Notes under the pieces: generated by a model
The model's database searches: none
Told to the model about the DNA's origin: nothing
Seen by the model: only the letters and a program-made list of their open reading frames with translations
Made by a program: the position numbers and the translations under genes
Assembly (NCBI RefSeq): GCF_900105715.1
Contig: NZ_FNRY01000001.1
Location: forward strand, 1,240,001-1,304,000
Direction: 5' to 3'
DNA from: Paramicrobacterium humi
GTDB lineage: Bacteria; Actinomycetota; Actinomycetes; Actinomycetales; Microbacteriaceae
Length of the DNA stretch: 64,000 bases
Shown here: positions 16,577 through 25,470 of the stretch, in pieces
Numbering within the stretch: the first letter of the stretch is position 1
Layout: each line of letters opens with the position of its first letter

Positions 16577-17953
16577 TTACGCGTGACTCGTACCGCGGAT
16601 CGGGCTCTCCTGCTGCTCCGGCGTTTCGGCGCCGAGCGGGATGTTCGTGCGATCGCGCAGGATGAGAGTCGCGATGAAGGCGATGACCATCACACCGGCG
16701 ATGTAGAAGGCGACGGACCAGGAGGTCCCCGTCGACTGCACGAGCCAGGCCGAGATCAACGGCGCGAAGGCGCCGCCGAGGATCGCTCCGAGCGCGTAGG
16801 CGATCGAGACGCCGGAGTAGCGGATCGCGGCCGGGAACAGCTCCGTGAAGTACGCCGCCTGCGGGCCATAGGTCAAGCCGTTTCCGACGGTGAAGATCGC
16901 GATGCCGACGAAGAACAGCCACGAATTGCCCGTGTTGACCAGCGGGAACAAGAACCACACGGTGATAAGGAACACGATCCAGCCCGCGATATACGTGTTG
17001 CGTCGGCCGATGCGGTCCGAGAGCCGGCCGCCGATCCACGTGAACAGCAGCCACACGACGGCGGAGCCTGCGACGGCGATGAGCACGGGCGTGCGCTCCA
17101 TTCCGACATGCCCGCCGTCCGCGATGGGTGTTGTGGCGTAGCCCTGGAGGTAGCCGCCCGTGGTCATGTAGCCGGCTGCGTTGTTTCCCGCGAACGTGAG
17201 CGCGGCGAGGATGACGAGCAGCCAGTGCTTGCGGAACAGTTCGATGATCGGCATCCGCGAGCGTTCGGCCTTGACGGCCATTTCGGCGAAGACCGGGCTC
17301 TCCTCGACCGTGCGGCGCACGATGATGCCGATGACGATGAGCACGAAGCTCAGCAGGAACGGCACGCGCCAGCCCCACTCGACGAAGGCGTCGCCGGGTG
17401 AGAAGACACCGGTCATGAGGGCGAGAACGCCCGAGGCGAGCAGGAGGCCGAGCGGAACGCCCATCTGCGGGAACGCTCCCATGCGGCCGCGCTTGCCCTT
17501 CGGGGCGTGTTCGACGGCCATGAGAACGGCCCCGCCCCATTCACCGCCGGCGGAGAGGCCCTGCAGGATGCGCAGCGAGAGCAGCAGCACAGGAGCGATG
17601 ATGCCCGCCTGCCCATACGTGGGAAGCACGCCGATGAGCATCGTGGCGGCGCCCATGAGGATGAGCGTCCAGACGAGCATCGTCTTGCGGCCGATGCGGT
17701 CACCGAGGTGGCCGGCGATGAACGCGCCGAGCGGGCGGAAGAGGAAGCTCAGGCCGACGGTCGCGAACGACAGGAGCACGCCGATCTCGTGGCCCGCCGG
17801 TTCGAAGAACAGCGAGGCGAAGACGAGCCCTGCGGCGTTCGCGTAGATGAAGAAGTCGTACCACTCGATCGTGGTCCCGATGATGGTCGCGACGGCGACC
17901 TTCTTCATATCGGCCGTCGTCGCGGGCGGCGGGGCGGCTGTGTGTGCGGACAT
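16577..17953 (-). CDS. MHS-family MFS transporter
   Basis: A 458-residue, 12-helix major facilitator of the metabolite:H+ symporter branch. The start region IGTTIEWYDFFIYANAAGLVF and the loop GHLGDRIGRKT are the family signatures, with the second copy GGRLSDRIGRRN at the domain boundary. Family members import shikimate, alpha-ketoglutarate, proline/betaine or other carboxylates with protons; the substrate here cannot be read from sequence. It is a single-gene unit, with its promoter region shared with the divergent alkaline phosphatase gene. Confidence 0.88.
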   Translation of the reverse strand: MSAHTAAPPPATTADMKKVAVATIIGTTIEWYDFFIYANAAGLVFASLFFEPAGHEIGVLLSFATVGLSFLFRPLGAFIAGHLGDRIGRKTMLVWTLILMGAATMLIGVLPTYGQAGIIAPVLLLSLRILQGLSAGGEWGGAVLMAVEHAPKGKRGRMGAFPQMGVPLGLLLASGVLALMTGVFSPGDAFVEWGWRVPFLLSFVLIVIGIIVRRTVEESPVFAEMAVKAERSRMPIIELFRKHWLLVILAALTFAGNNAAGYMTTGGYLQGYATTPIADGGHVGMERTPVLIAVAGSAVVWLLFTWIGGRLSDRIGRRNTYIAGWIVFLITVWFLFPLVNTGNSWLFFVGIAIFTVGNGLTYGPQAAYFTELFPAAIRYSGVSIAYALGAILGGAFAPLISAWLVQSTGTSWSVAFYIAGVMVIAFIATLILRDRTNIPLGAETPEQQESPIRGTSHA

Positions 17954-17986
17954 TCGACTCCTTTGTCATGTGCGGGAGAGACCACC

Positions 17987-18034
17987 ATGTCAGATCTCAG
18001 TGAGAAATCATATCTGATGTCGAATATCACGCAA
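17987..18034. promoter_or_regulatory. A/T-rich divergent control region with short inverted repeats
   Basis: Between the MHS transporter and phosphatase genes lies an A/T-rich patch unlike its surroundings. It contains TCAGAT...ATCTGA arms, and ATATCTGATGTCGAATAT reads as an imperfect palindrome. It is placed to control the transporter promoter. The regulator is unknown. Confidence 0.4.
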
Positions 18035-18077
18035 GGTGATTCTGGATGCCGCTCGGCGACGCCGCCCGGCGGCATCC

Positions 18078-18120
18078 GTCACCGAGTCGTTCACCTGCGT
18101 TCACCGTGCGTTGGTCCTGC
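18078..18120 (+). promoter_or_regulatory. PHO-box-like direct repeats upstream of alkaline phosphatase
   Basis: Four tandem units begin at 18078, 18089, 18099 and 18110 (GTCACC, GTTCACC, GTTCACC, GTTGGTC), 10-11 bases apart. The unit GTTCACCTGCG fits the Streptomyces PhoP-box pattern G(G/T)TCAYYYR(G/C)G. They lie about 50-90 bases before the phosphatase start, so PhoP-type phosphate control is likely. Confidence 0.7.
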
Positions 18121-18170
18121 GCCGATTCACTTGTCGCGTCACAGCTCACTCATAGGGAGACAGAACAGAC

Positions 18171-20066
18171 ATGACACGTCGAATCCGACGCCTCGGCTCG
18201 GGAGCCCTCGCCGTCGGCGCCGCCGCCATCCTCGGGGCCGGGCTTCTCGCGCCCTCGGCCGCGCTCGCGGACGTCACCGACACCGGCGGAGCCGCCCGCC
18301 ACGACGACGACCGCAGCCAGGCGGTGCGCGACGCCATCGCCGACGGCCCCGCCAAGAACGTCATCCTGCTGATCGGCGACGGCATGGGCGACAGCGAGAT
18401 CACGATCGCGCGTAACTACGCCTACGGCGCGGCCGGGATGCTGCCGGGCATCGACGCGCTTCCGCTCACGGGCCAGTACACGACGTATTCGGTGCACAAG
18501 GACGGCGACCAGAAGGGCAAGCCTGACTACGTGCCGGACTCCGCCGCGACGGGAACGGCGTGGGCGACCGGCACGAAGAGCTACGACGGCGCGATCGGCG
18601 TCGACGTCGACGGGAACCCGCACGACTCGATCCTCGAGCTCGCGAAGGCGAACGGGCTGCGCACGGGCAATGTCAGCACCGCCGAGATCCAGGACGCGAC
18701 GCCGGCCGTTCAGATCGCGCACGTCGACCAGCGCAAGTGCTACGGCCCCGACAGCTCGGTGTGCGGCGACGACGCGCTCGAGAAGGGCGGCCTCGGCTCC
18801 ATCAGCGAGCAGCTGCTGAACACGCGCGCCGACGTCATCCTCGGCGGCGGCACGGCCTCGTTCGAGCAGACGGCGAAGGCCGGGCAGTGGGAGGGCGCGA
18901 CCCTCTTCGAGCAGGCGACTGACCGCGGCTACCAGGTCGCGACAACGGCGGACCAGCTCAAGGCAGTGACGAAGGCCAACCAGTCCTCGCCGCTTCTCGG
19001 CCTGTTCACGCCCGGCAACTTCCCCACACGCTACAGCCCGTCCGAGGCGACGGTCGGCGGCGCGAACGGTGCGCCGATCCGCTGCACGGCGAACCCATCA
19101 CGGCTCTCCACCGAGCTCTCGCTCGCCTCGCTCACCAACAAGGCGATCGGCCTGCTCGACCGTTCCGATTCCGACAAGGGCTTCTTCCTGCAGGTCGAGG
19201 GCGCCTCGATCGACAAGCAGGACCACTCCGCCGACGCGTGCGGCCAGATCGGCGAGACCATCGACCTCGACGAGGCCGTGCAGGCCGCCCTCGAGTTCGC
19301 GAAGAAGGACGGCAACACCCTCGTGATCGTGACCGCCGACCACGCCCACACGAGCCAGATCGTCGACGACGCGCCTCCCGCGACGCTCAGCACCGCTCTC
19401 ACGACCGCGGACGGCAGCGTCATGAAGGTCGCGTACGGCACCGCGGCGGCGGGCGGCTCCCAGCAGCACACCGGCGCGCAGCTGCGCATCGCCGGCTACG
19501 GCCCCGGCGCGGCGAACGTCGTCGGGCTCACCGATCAGACCGACACGTTCTTCACCATGTCGAATGCGCTCGGGCTCAACCGGGATGCCGCCGCGCTGAG
19601 CGCCGGCGCGAGCATCACGCTCGACGACACGAAGCTCACGCCGGGTGAGAAGTTCAGCTTCACGGCGACGGGCTTCAACGGCGACCGCCAGGTGAGCGGA
19701 CTGATGGAGAGCGAGCCGGTCGAACTCGGCGCCGCGGACGTCATCGACGGCGCCGCGAGCTACACGGCGACCGCTCCCGCCGAGGAGGGCACGCACACCC
19801 TCACCGTCACGGGTGCGCAGACCGACGTGGCCGCGACGCTGCAGTTCACCGTCACGGCCGATGGTGTGGTCGTCGTCCCGGGCGACGGCTCGAGTGACGG
19901 TGACGGCGACCCGGATGCCGCAGCCGCGGCGAGCGGCAACACGAGCGGGACGCTGCCGTGGACCGGCGCCGAGGCGCTGCCCTTCCTCGTGATCGCGCTG
20001 CTGCTGGTCGGCATCGGCGGAGTGATGGTGCTGCTTCGCCGGCGCGGGCTTCCCATGAGCAACTAG
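18171..20066 (+). CDS. Secreted, cell-wall-anchored alkaline phosphatase
   Basis: A 631-residue PhoA-family phosphatase. Signal peptide 1-33 (cleavage after ALA). The metal and active-site motifs are IGDGMG (68-73), the nucleophile region DSAATGTA (123-130, Ser124), [16 protein letters not shown] and a late GSQQHTGAQ. An Ig-like domain follows (about 480-560), then a Gly/Asp/Ser linker, a sortase-type LPWTG motif (595-599), a hydrophobic helix and RRR. It hydrolyses phosphate monoesters outside the cell and should remain covalently attached to the wall. PHO-box-like repeats upstream indicate induction by phosphate starvation. Confidence 0.9.
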   Translation: MTRRIRRLGSGALAVGAAAILGAGLLAPSAALADVTDTGGAARHDDDRSQAVRDAIADGPAKNVILLIGDGMGDSEITIARNYAYGAAGMLPGIDALPLTGQYTTYSVHKDGDQKGKPDYVPDSAATGTAWATGTKSYDGAIGVDVDGNPHDSILELAKANGLRTGNVSTAEIQDATPAVQIAHVDQRKCYGPDSSVCGDDALEKGGLGSISEQLLNTRADVILGGGTASFEQTAKAGQWEGATLFEQATDRGYQVATTADQLKAVTKANQSSPLLGLFTPGNFPTRYSPSEATVGGANGAPIRCTANPSRLSTELSLASLTNKAIGLLDRSDSDKGFFLQVEGASIDKQDHSADACGQIGETIDLDEAVQAALEFAKKDGNTLVIVTADHAHTSQIVDDAPPATLSTALTTADGSVMKVAYGTAAAGGSQQHTGAQLRIAGYGPGAANVVGLTDQTDTFFTMSNALGLNRDAAALSAGASITLDDTKLTPGEKFSFTATGFNGDRQVSGLMESEPVELGAADVIDGAASYTATAPAEEGTHTLTVTGAQTDVAATLQFTVTADGVVVVPGDGSSDGDGDPDAAAAASGNTSGTLPWTGAEALPFLVIALLLVGIGGVMVLLRRRGLPMSN

Positions 20067-20077
20067 TCAGAACAGAA

Positions 20078-20111
20078 GCGGGAGGGCGGGCCGTGTGGCC
20101 CGCCCTCCCGC
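20078..20111 (+). terminator. Strong terminator hairpin after alkaline phosphatase (copy A)
   Basis: A perfect 15-base-pair stem: GCGGGAGGGCGGGCC (20078-20092), loop GTGT, GGCCCGCCCTCCCGC (20097-20111). Positions 20081-20113 are 30 of 33 identical to 27813-27845, so the two copies bracket the catabolic island. Confidence 0.85.
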
Positions 20112-20139
20112 ACATCGCGGCCATGCTGAGCTAGCGCCA

Positions 20140-20172
20140 TTCACATGCGCGATAGTCGTATCGCTATGTGAA
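20140..20172 (+). promoter_or_regulatory. Inverted repeat upstream of a truncated HTH gene
   Basis: TTCACAT (20140-20146) and ATGTGAA (20166-20172) form the outer arms, with GCGAT and ATCGC inside. It sits six bases before the GTG of the truncated HTH gene and looks like its autoregulatory operator. Confidence 0.5.
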
Positions 20173-20177
20173 TACGC

Positions 20178-20310
20178 GTGCCCCTCACTCTCGCTCCTCT
20201 CTCCCGTACGGATGCTCAAGGGGAGATGCTCGCGCAGATCCTTCTCAACCCGGAGCGATCTTTCAGGATTGCCGAGCTCGCAGATGCTGCCCACAGCCCA
20301 TACGCGACCG
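20178..20310 (+). pseudogene. Truncated winged-helix regulator, N-terminal remnant
   Basis: From GTG at 20178 the frame reads LAPLSRTDAQGEMLAQIL, NPERSFRIAELADAA and PYATA. This is the start of the winged-helix regulator family whose members typically continue P-Y-A-T-x-H-R-E-V. After about residue 42 the similarity stops and the frame runs into DNA antisense to the hydrolase gene. I read it as a regulator cut off at the left island junction near 20305. The rest of the gene is not found at the right junction, so a deletion must also have occurred. The end coordinate is approximate. Confidence 0.5.
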
Positions 20311-20353
20311 CTCCCTCACAGGATGACGTCGTTCACTTTGTCGCCGTTATTGC

Positions 20354-21559
20354 TCAGCAACGGGGAGAGTTCGCTGTTACGCGCTCAAGGGCGTTCTTCA
20401 GATATGTCGCGAACGCTATGGGGTTCTCGGCATGCGGAAAATGGCCAAGCTCGGGCATGACGGCGAAAGACGAATTCGGGATGCGCTCGGCCAGCGCCTG
20501 GGTTTCGGAGCTGGGCACGCTGGTGTCGAAGGATCCGCTCAGCAACGCAATGTGCGGAGATTCGCTCGTGAGTAACTGCGCGACGTCTTCGAAATTCCAA
20601 CGGAGGTAGGAGTCGATGTCGGCGGCGTATAGGCCGAAGCCTCCGGAGGAGTAGCCCCACCAGACGCGCTGTTTGAACTCTTCCGGCGATGCTGGGTTCA
20701 TCAGCCCGTATGTCCATTCTGGGATGAACAAGGTCGGGTTTACGGTGGTGCCGCGGAGATGCTCGTTCTGGCGAGAGTGCACTGCGGGGCCAGCCTGGCA
20801 AGAAACGGCGCCTGCGAACCGCTGCGGGTGCGTGGCAATCGCGTGGATCACGGCTGCACCAGCCATGGAGACTCCCACCAGCACCGGCCTATCGAGTGCA
20901 AGCGAACTGCACACAGCGACGATGAATTCGGTAAAGGTATCTGGCGTGAGGCTATAGCTCCCTACCGCTGACGCCCACGACGGCGACGAGCGGCCATGCC
21001 AGGGCATGTCAACCGTGATGAGTTCGTACTGGCCCGCGACATCGGTGTGTGTCATGAGTCCGTGCCACTGGGCGGTGTTGCTTCCTGCGGTGGAGAAAGC
21101 GAGGAGTGGCTCACCGTTACCTACCCGCTCGACGTAGACATCACTAGTCCCCAGGGATGTCGTTATCCGATGGTATTCGCCGCGGGCGTGTAGTTCGTGA
21201 CCGGGGCCGTCGACATGCGTATGGCCTCGTGCCTCATCGATAAGCGACCGCACAATCTGGACATTGCGCTCATAGTCGATGTGTGAGCCAGTCAGCTTGA
21301 TCAAGCCACGACGCACGAGATGTACAACGCTGTGCACTCCCGCTGTAGGGCGAGAGCAAAGAAGCTCCTCCCAGATGGCATCGGAGGCGCTCAACGAGAA
21401 CGCAGTCGTATCGCTCCCTGCCAAGATCGTCATCTGACCCCTCGTGATTGAGAAGGCAGCTCGCCAGGTGTCTGCCTCCAGCGCAAAGCTTGTCGACGTC
21501 CCCGCCAATAGTGCGAGTACTGATTCCGCCTGAGAGGCCCGGGCGAGTCGGTCATGCAT
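20354..21559 (-). CDS. Alpha/beta hydrolase with an extra N-terminal domain
   Basis: A 401-residue protein. Residues 1 to about 120 form a separate domain (DTWRAAFSITRG, then SASDAIWEELL) resembling the SCP2-like modules fused to some actinobacterial hydrolases. Residues about 135-400 are an alpha/beta hydrolase with the nucleophile elbow GVSMAGA, acid GSFDTSVP and the histidine in ELGHFPHAENP. It probably cleaves an ester, lactone or C-C bond. The ATG at 21559 overlaps the stop of the upstream lactonase-like gene (ATGCATGA), which sets the start and makes it the last gene of a five-gene operon. Confidence 0.8.
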   Translation of the reverse strand: MHDRLARASQAESVLALLAGTSTSFALEADTWRAAFSITRGQMTILAGSDTTAFSLSASDAIWEELLCSRPTAGVHSVVHLVRRGLIKLTGSHIDYERNVQIVRSLIDEARGHTHVDGPGHELHARGEYHRITTSLGTSDVYVERVGNGEPLLAFSTAGSNTAQWHGLMTHTDVAGQYELITVDMPWHGRSSPSWASAVGSYSLTPDTFTEFIVAVCSSLALDRPVLVGVSMAGAAVIHAIATHPQRFAGAVSCQAGPAVHSRQNEHLRGTTVNPTLFIPEWTYGLMNPASPEEFKQRVWWGYSSGGFGLYAADIDSYLRWNFEDVAQLLTSESPHIALLSGSFDTSVPSSETQALAERIPNSSFAVMPELGHFPHAENPIAFATYLKNALERVTANSPRC

Positions 21560-22364
21560 CGCCAGTACCGATCGTTGAGACGAGCCCTCTGAATTTCTGG
21601 TCGACCGGGGCGAAGCGTTCGATTTCGCCAGCGTCGTGTCCTGTGACGATGACGGCTTCGGAACCCCGTAGGAAATCGAGCGCTCGATAGGATCGCGGCA
21701 GGTCCGCCATCGATTGAAACAGCATGTCGCGTTCAAGTTCTTCGTGGAAGTGGGCAGCATCAGACGCGAGCACGACTTCGCCGACTGCAGTCTGGATACG
21801 CACAATCAACTGGCCGGGCGTGTGCCCGCCAACTTCGACGAGTTCGACGCCCGGCGCAATCTGGATGCTCCCCTCGAACTCGTGAACGCGACCCTGGTGT
21901 CTCGCAGAAACAAGGTCTGCGATTTCCACTTGGTCCCCGAAGTGCGAGAACAAGGACCGCGTGCCGAGATCGCTCGTCCAGAACTCCAGCTCTTTTCTGC
22001 TGATGTAGATCGGAGAATTCGAGAACGCGGGCAGATTGCCGATGTGGTCATAGTGGGCATGGGTCACGACCAGCGGGTTGCCAGCGGCCGGATCGAAACC
22101 GAGCGAAGAGAGCAGCAAGAGCGGATCCGCGAGCACCGTGCGACCGCGCTTCGTCGCGCCCGCCTCGGAGTAGCCGGTATCGATGTGGATAACCCGCTCT
22201 CCTTGGCGGAGAACCCAGAGGTAATAAGCCAGCTCGAACTTGTCATCCGGTTCCGAATAGAAGCCGTAATTCATGAAGACGTCGCTACGAGAAGTCTCAC
22301 GAGTGCCGTGTTTGATGACGAAGATCTCCCACGTCGTGTCTGGGCTGTTGGAAGCTGCCGACAT
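21552..22364 (-). CDS. MBL-fold hydrolase, N-acyl-homoserine-lactonase-like
   Basis: A 270-residue metallo-beta-lactamase-fold enzyme of the AHL-lactonase (AttM/AiiA) branch. The dinuclear zinc motif HAHYDH is at 102-107, followed by GGHTPGQ and ASDAAHFHEE, which supply further ligands. Such enzymes open lactone rings; the operon context suggests a catabolic lactone rather than quorum-signal quenching, but neither is proven. A GGGGAGA site precedes the ATG. It is translationally coupled to the hydrolase downstream and 40 bases from the CMD gene upstream. Confidence 0.8.
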   Translation of the reverse strand: MSAASNSPDTTWEIFVIKHGTRETSRSDVFMNYGFYSEPDDKFELAYYLWVLRQGERVIHIDTGYSEAGATKRGRTVLADPLLLLSSLGFDPAAGNPLVVTHAHYDHIGNLPAFSNSPIYISRKELEFWTSDLGTRSLFSHFGDQVEIADLVSARHQGRVHEFEGSIQIAPGVELVEVGGHTPGQLIVRIQTAVGEVVLASDAAHFHEELERDMLFQSMADLPRSYRALDFLRGSEAVIVTGHDAGEIERFAPVDQKFRGLVSTIGTGDA

Positions 22365-22404
22365 TCCTGAGTTCTCCCCTATCCGCTTCTTGCCGCTGGC
22401 GAGG

Positions 22405-22827
22405 CTACTCCGCGCCGGAACCGCCCTGATGCACTTCTACGGTCGGCTCGAGCCCCTCCGCTCCAACCACTTCGCGCCATGCCTCCACACCGGACTGGAA
22501 CGCGACGATTCCCGCTTCAGGAAGCGCAATCTCGATGGCCTCTAGGATCTCGCGCGGGCTGAGACCGAGGTCGAGCGCGACGCGGATATGGGACTGAATG
22601 TGTCCCTTGGATGCTCGCATGACAGTCAGGGACACGATGAAGATCAGTTCCTTCGTCTTCCGATCTAGGGTGCGCTGCTCGAGGTACGCGGCGGAGACCA
22701 CTCCATTCGCTGCCTGCAGCACAGGGAAGTCGTGCTGCGCCATTACCTTGTGATAGTCGAGTACATAGCCGCGCTTGCGAGCCATGTCGTCGATGTACTC
22801 CTGTGCGTTGGCAACTGTGTTGGTCAT
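22405..22827 (-). CDS. Carboxymuconolactone-decarboxylase-family protein
   Basis: A 140-residue all-helical CMD/AhpD-like protein: LDRKTKELIFIVSLTVMRASKGHIQSHIRVALDLGLSPREILEAIEIALPEAG. The C-x-x-C or C-x-x-H redox motif of AhpD is absent (GHIQSH instead), so it is more like gamma-carboxymuconolactone decarboxylase than a peroxidase. Its start overlaps the stop of the dehydrogenase gene by four bases (22824-22827). Within this operon it may process a lactone or beta-keto acid. Confidence 0.8.
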   Translation of the reverse strand: MTNTVANAQEYIDDMARKRGYVLDYHKVMAQHDFPVLQAANGVVSAAYLEQRTLDRKTKELIFIVSLTVMRASKGHIQSHIRVALDLGLSPREILEAIEIALPEAGIVAFQSGVEAWREVVGAEGLEPTVEVHQGGSGAE

Positions 22828-23714
22828 GCTTCCTCCTCAGAGATGGATGTTCCCGCTAGGTGCTCGTACACCCGCGCGATTTCTGTGTGGTCGGGGTTAT
22901 CGCCAAGGACGTCACGTCCATCCGAAAGCAGTCGGTATGCCTCACGCGTCAGCGGCGAGGCAGCATCCGGTGCATTGATTTGCATCGCGATTCCCATGTC
23001 TTTGAGCATCAGGTCGTATGCGAAGTTCGACGCGTACGAGCCAGGGAGGATGTGTTGCACGAATTTCACTCGGCTCGCCTGGCTCATCCCGGTAGAAGCA
23101 TTAAGAACCTCAACCATGCGCTCGGGTGCGATACCGGCGGACTTGCCGCGAAGGACCGCCTCGGAGACGACTGCGATGTTTGTGGCGCTGACGAGATTGT
23201 TTATGGCCTTTGCGGCGTGGCCTGCTCCACTGCTGCCCACGACAACGATTTCGCTGCCAACAGTTTGTAAGAACGGTCTCGCTCGTCCGATCGCATCCGG
23301 CTCGCCGCCCACAAGCATCGTGAGTTCGCCCGTCGCCGCCTTAGAGATACCGCCCGACACGGGGGCATCGACGTAGTCAATGCCGAGCTTCGCGGCCGCT
23401 TCCGCGAGTTGACGGGTGCTGGCTGGGACGCTCGAGCCCATGTCGATGATGAGGGCACCGGCACTGAGCCGTCCAAGTAGTCCCTCCTCCAAGAGAATGG
23501 ATTCAACGTGTGCGCTCGTGGGAAGCATCAGTATGACGGTGTCGATTCCGGCGGCTTCCTTGAGGTCGTATATGGGCTCTGCGCCGGATTCCTCTGCCGC
23601 GTCGTCGACGCTCTTCTTAAGGACGTCGTACACGCTTGTTGAGAAGCGTTTAGCGATGTGGCTCGACATCGGACGTCCCATACGTCCGAGCCCTATGAAC
23701 AATGTGTTGTTCAT
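22824..23714 (-). CDS. 3-hydroxyisobutyrate-dehydrogenase-family oxidoreductase
   Basis: A 296-residue beta-hydroxyacid dehydrogenase. It starts with the Rossmann motif GLGRMGRPM (8-16), then DAPVSGG (substrate loop) and SGAGHAAKAINN, which contains the catalytic lysine. The family oxidises 3-hydroxy acids or reduces tartronate semialdehyde with NAD(P). The start is coupled to the gntR gene upstream and the stop to the CMD gene downstream, both by ATGA overlaps. A paralogue lies in the TRAP cluster at 62194. Confidence 0.85.
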   Translation of the reverse strand: MNNTLFIGLGRMGRPMSSHIAKRFSTSVYDVLKKSVDDAAEESGAEPIYDLKEAAGIDTVILMLPTSAHVESILLEEGLLGRLSAGALIIDMGSSVPASTRQLAEAAAKLGIDYVDAPVSGGISKAATGELTMLVGGEPDAIGRARPFLQTVGSEIVVVGSSGAGHAAKAINNLVSATNIAVVSEAVLRGKSAGIAPERMVEVLNASTGMSQASRVKFVQHILPGSYASNFAYDLMLKDMGIAMQINAPDAASPLTREAYRLLSDGRDVLGDNPDHTEIARVYEHLAGTSISEEEA

Positions 23715-24370
23715 TGATCCTCCGTCAGGCTGTTCAGGTGTTCTAGTGCAATGGCGGCCGCCGCCTGGACATGGAGCAGGCTTGCCGAGTAAGCGCGATC
23801 AGCATCGCGGTCCTCGATGGCGTTCACCACCTCCCGAAGTTCCGCGAGCATCTTTGGCCCGCGGCCGGGCGTCGTGAGAGTGACAAGACGGAGCTGGCTC
23901 ACCCGAGCCTGCACGGCATCAAGTTGCTCACCGATTATCGTGTTGTGGCTCGCATCGATGAGCGCATCGTAGAAGATGCGCTTCGCTTCGAGGAGGTCGG
24001 TGACGGGCGAGAGAGGGGCTGACAAGGCGCTCAAGCTGTCGCGCAGGACCTGCATCTCCGCGTCTGAGCGATTGCTCGCGGCGAGCCGAGCCGCCGTAGC
24101 CTCGAGTGCCGCTCGAACTTCATAGAGCTGCCGTGCCTGATCGGCCGTGAGTTCGGCCACGATGGGGCCGACCTGAGGCTCGATGCGAATCAGGCGCTCG
24201 GATTCGAGTTGTCGCAGAGCCTCTCTCACTACTGTTCGGCTGACTTCGAGCAACTCGACGAGCACGCGCTCCTTCACGCGTTCTCCCGGACGGAACGTGC
24301 CGTCGACTATTCGACGGCGTAATTCCTCAACCGCCTGCTCTCGCAGCGGCGCGGCCTGTCGTTGCAGCAT
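23711..24370 (-). CDS. GntR/FCD-family transcriptional regulator
   Basis: A 219-residue FadR-subfamily regulator. The winged helix covers about residues 5-70 (EELRRRIVDGTFRPGERVKERVL, VSRTVVREALRQLESERLI) and the FCD ligand-binding domain the rest (YEVRAALEATAARLAA, then DALIDASHN). It is the first gene of the operon and probably controls it in response to the substrate. The ATG at 24370 is preceded by GGGGGA; a longer reading lacks a site. A palindrome ATTACCGTAAT lies 28 bases upstream. Confidence 0.85.
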   Translation of the reverse strand: MLQRQAAPLREQAVEELRRRIVDGTFRPGERVKERVLVELLEVSRTVVREALRQLESERLIRIEPQVGPIVAELTADQARQLYEVRAALEATAARLAASNRSDAEMQVLRDSLSALSAPLSPVTDLLEAKRIFYDALIDASHNTIIGEQLDAVQARVSQLRLVTLTTPGRGPKMLAELREVVNAIEDRDADRAYSASLLHVQAAAAIALEHLNSLTEDQ

Positions 24371-24394
24371 CGAATCCCCCAAGGTCGAGAAGAT

Positions 24395-24420
24395 CGTATT
24401 ACCGTAATCTCGTATAACGC
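24395..24420. promoter_or_regulatory. Candidate operator between gntR and lysR genes
   Basis: ATTAC-C-GTAAT (24398-24408) is a perfect palindrome flanked by two CGTAT words (24395 and 24411), just upstream of the gntR start. It is the best candidate operator for the catabolic operon. Confidence 0.5.
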
Positions 24421-24457
24421 AAGTATTGCCATGACTCAGCCGTACGCGCACAGGCGT

Positions 24458-25381
24458 CTACATCGCTTCGGCAAAATCGCTGAGGAGACCGCGCAACCAT
24501 ACGTTCTCAGGCGCTCCGTCGACTTCCGTTCTCCACAATGCGGAGATCGTAAAACGCGGGGCAGGCAGGGGCACGGGGCTGACCGTGAGGCCGCAGAGCT
24601 CCTGAATCGCATGCGCCGCGTGACTGGGAATCGTCGCTATGGCCGGCACACGATTGATTACCGGTGCGAGGCCAGAAAAATGGCTGATCGCGCAGAGGGT
24701 GCGGCGTTTGTGGCCGTCTGCAGCGAGCAACTCGTCCACCCAGCCCCGCTGTACGTCGTATGACACGCGAACGTGATTAGCAGCCACATATTCGCTGTAA
24801 GTGATCGGGCTTGACGCCTTGAGGAGCTGGGCGTTGTAGACGCACCGATAACCACCGGAGAACAGGGGCGCGGAGCGGACAGCCGACGACTGGCGTTCAG
24901 GCGTGACTGTGAGAACCACTTCGTTCCTTGGGTCGTCGATGCTATCGCGCCACAAGGTGCTATTCGTCTGATGGATTCCGAAATCGATGCTCCAGCCCTC
25001 GTCGAGTTTGCGCCTGGCAAGCCACGGTGCGAGAACCATTGCCAGGTCGTCCGACATGGCGAGATGGATGACCCGCGTGCTTTGAGTGGGATCGAAGCTG
25101 GGGGATTCGAACACTACGTTCGCTATGGCCGTGAGGGTGGGCGCGAGCAGTGCCGAGAGCTCGAGTGCGCGTGCTGTGGGCAACATACCGGCTCGGGACC
25201 GTTCGAAGAGCGGGTCGGTAAACAGCACACGTAGGCGCGCAAGTGCTGCGCTGACCGCGCTTTGACTGAGGTTAAGCTTCACCGCGGCTCGTGTGACGCT
25301 GCCCTCGCGCATGATCGTCTGAAAGACCACCAACAGGTTGAGGTCCACCCGGCGAAGATCATTTGAATTCATATCACGCAT
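24458..25381 (-). CDS. LysR-family regulator, NodD-like subclass
   Basis: A LysR-type regulator of about 307 residues. The helix-turn-helix is NLLVVFQTIMREGSVTRAAVKLNLSQSAVSAALARLR, followed by FTDPLFERSRAGMLPTARA, the wording of the NodD/SyrM/LinR subclass. The C-terminal part is a substrate-binding fold. The start is uncertain (25381 or 25372, neither with a ribosome-binding site). It is divergent from the MHS transporter, 89 bases away, and may control that gene and the nitrilase. Confidence 0.8.
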   Translation of the reverse strand: MRDMNSNDLRRVDLNLLVVFQTIMREGSVTRAAVKLNLSQSAVSAALARLRVLFTDPLFERSRAGMLPTARALELSALLAPTLTAIANVVFESPSFDPTQSTRVIHLAMSDDLAMVLAPWLARRKLDEGWSIDFGIHQTNSTLWRDSIDDPRNEVVLTVTPERQSSAVRSAPLFSGGYRCVYNAQLLKASSPITYSEYVAANHVRVSYDVQRGWVDELLAADGHKRRTLCAISHFSGLAPVINRVPAIATIPSHAAHAIQELCGLTVSPVPLPAPRFTISALWRTEVDGAPENVWLRGLLSDFAEAM

Positions 25382-25470
25382 GATAAACATCAATTGGACA
25401 GTTTTCAGGTCAGCCACCAGAGTGGGTAAACGACGTGATTAGGCTGCACTTGGAACAAAGGAGATCTTTC

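Noticed and set aside
17988-18170. A short plus-strand gene before the phosphatase
   Set aside because: An ATG is followed by a few codons only, without a ribosome-binding site; the patch is better explained as regulatory DNA.
21552-22364. Quorum-quenching role for the lactonase-like protein
   Set aside because: The zinc motif fits AHL lactonases, but the gene is embedded in a catabolic operon and the substrate cannot be told from the motif.
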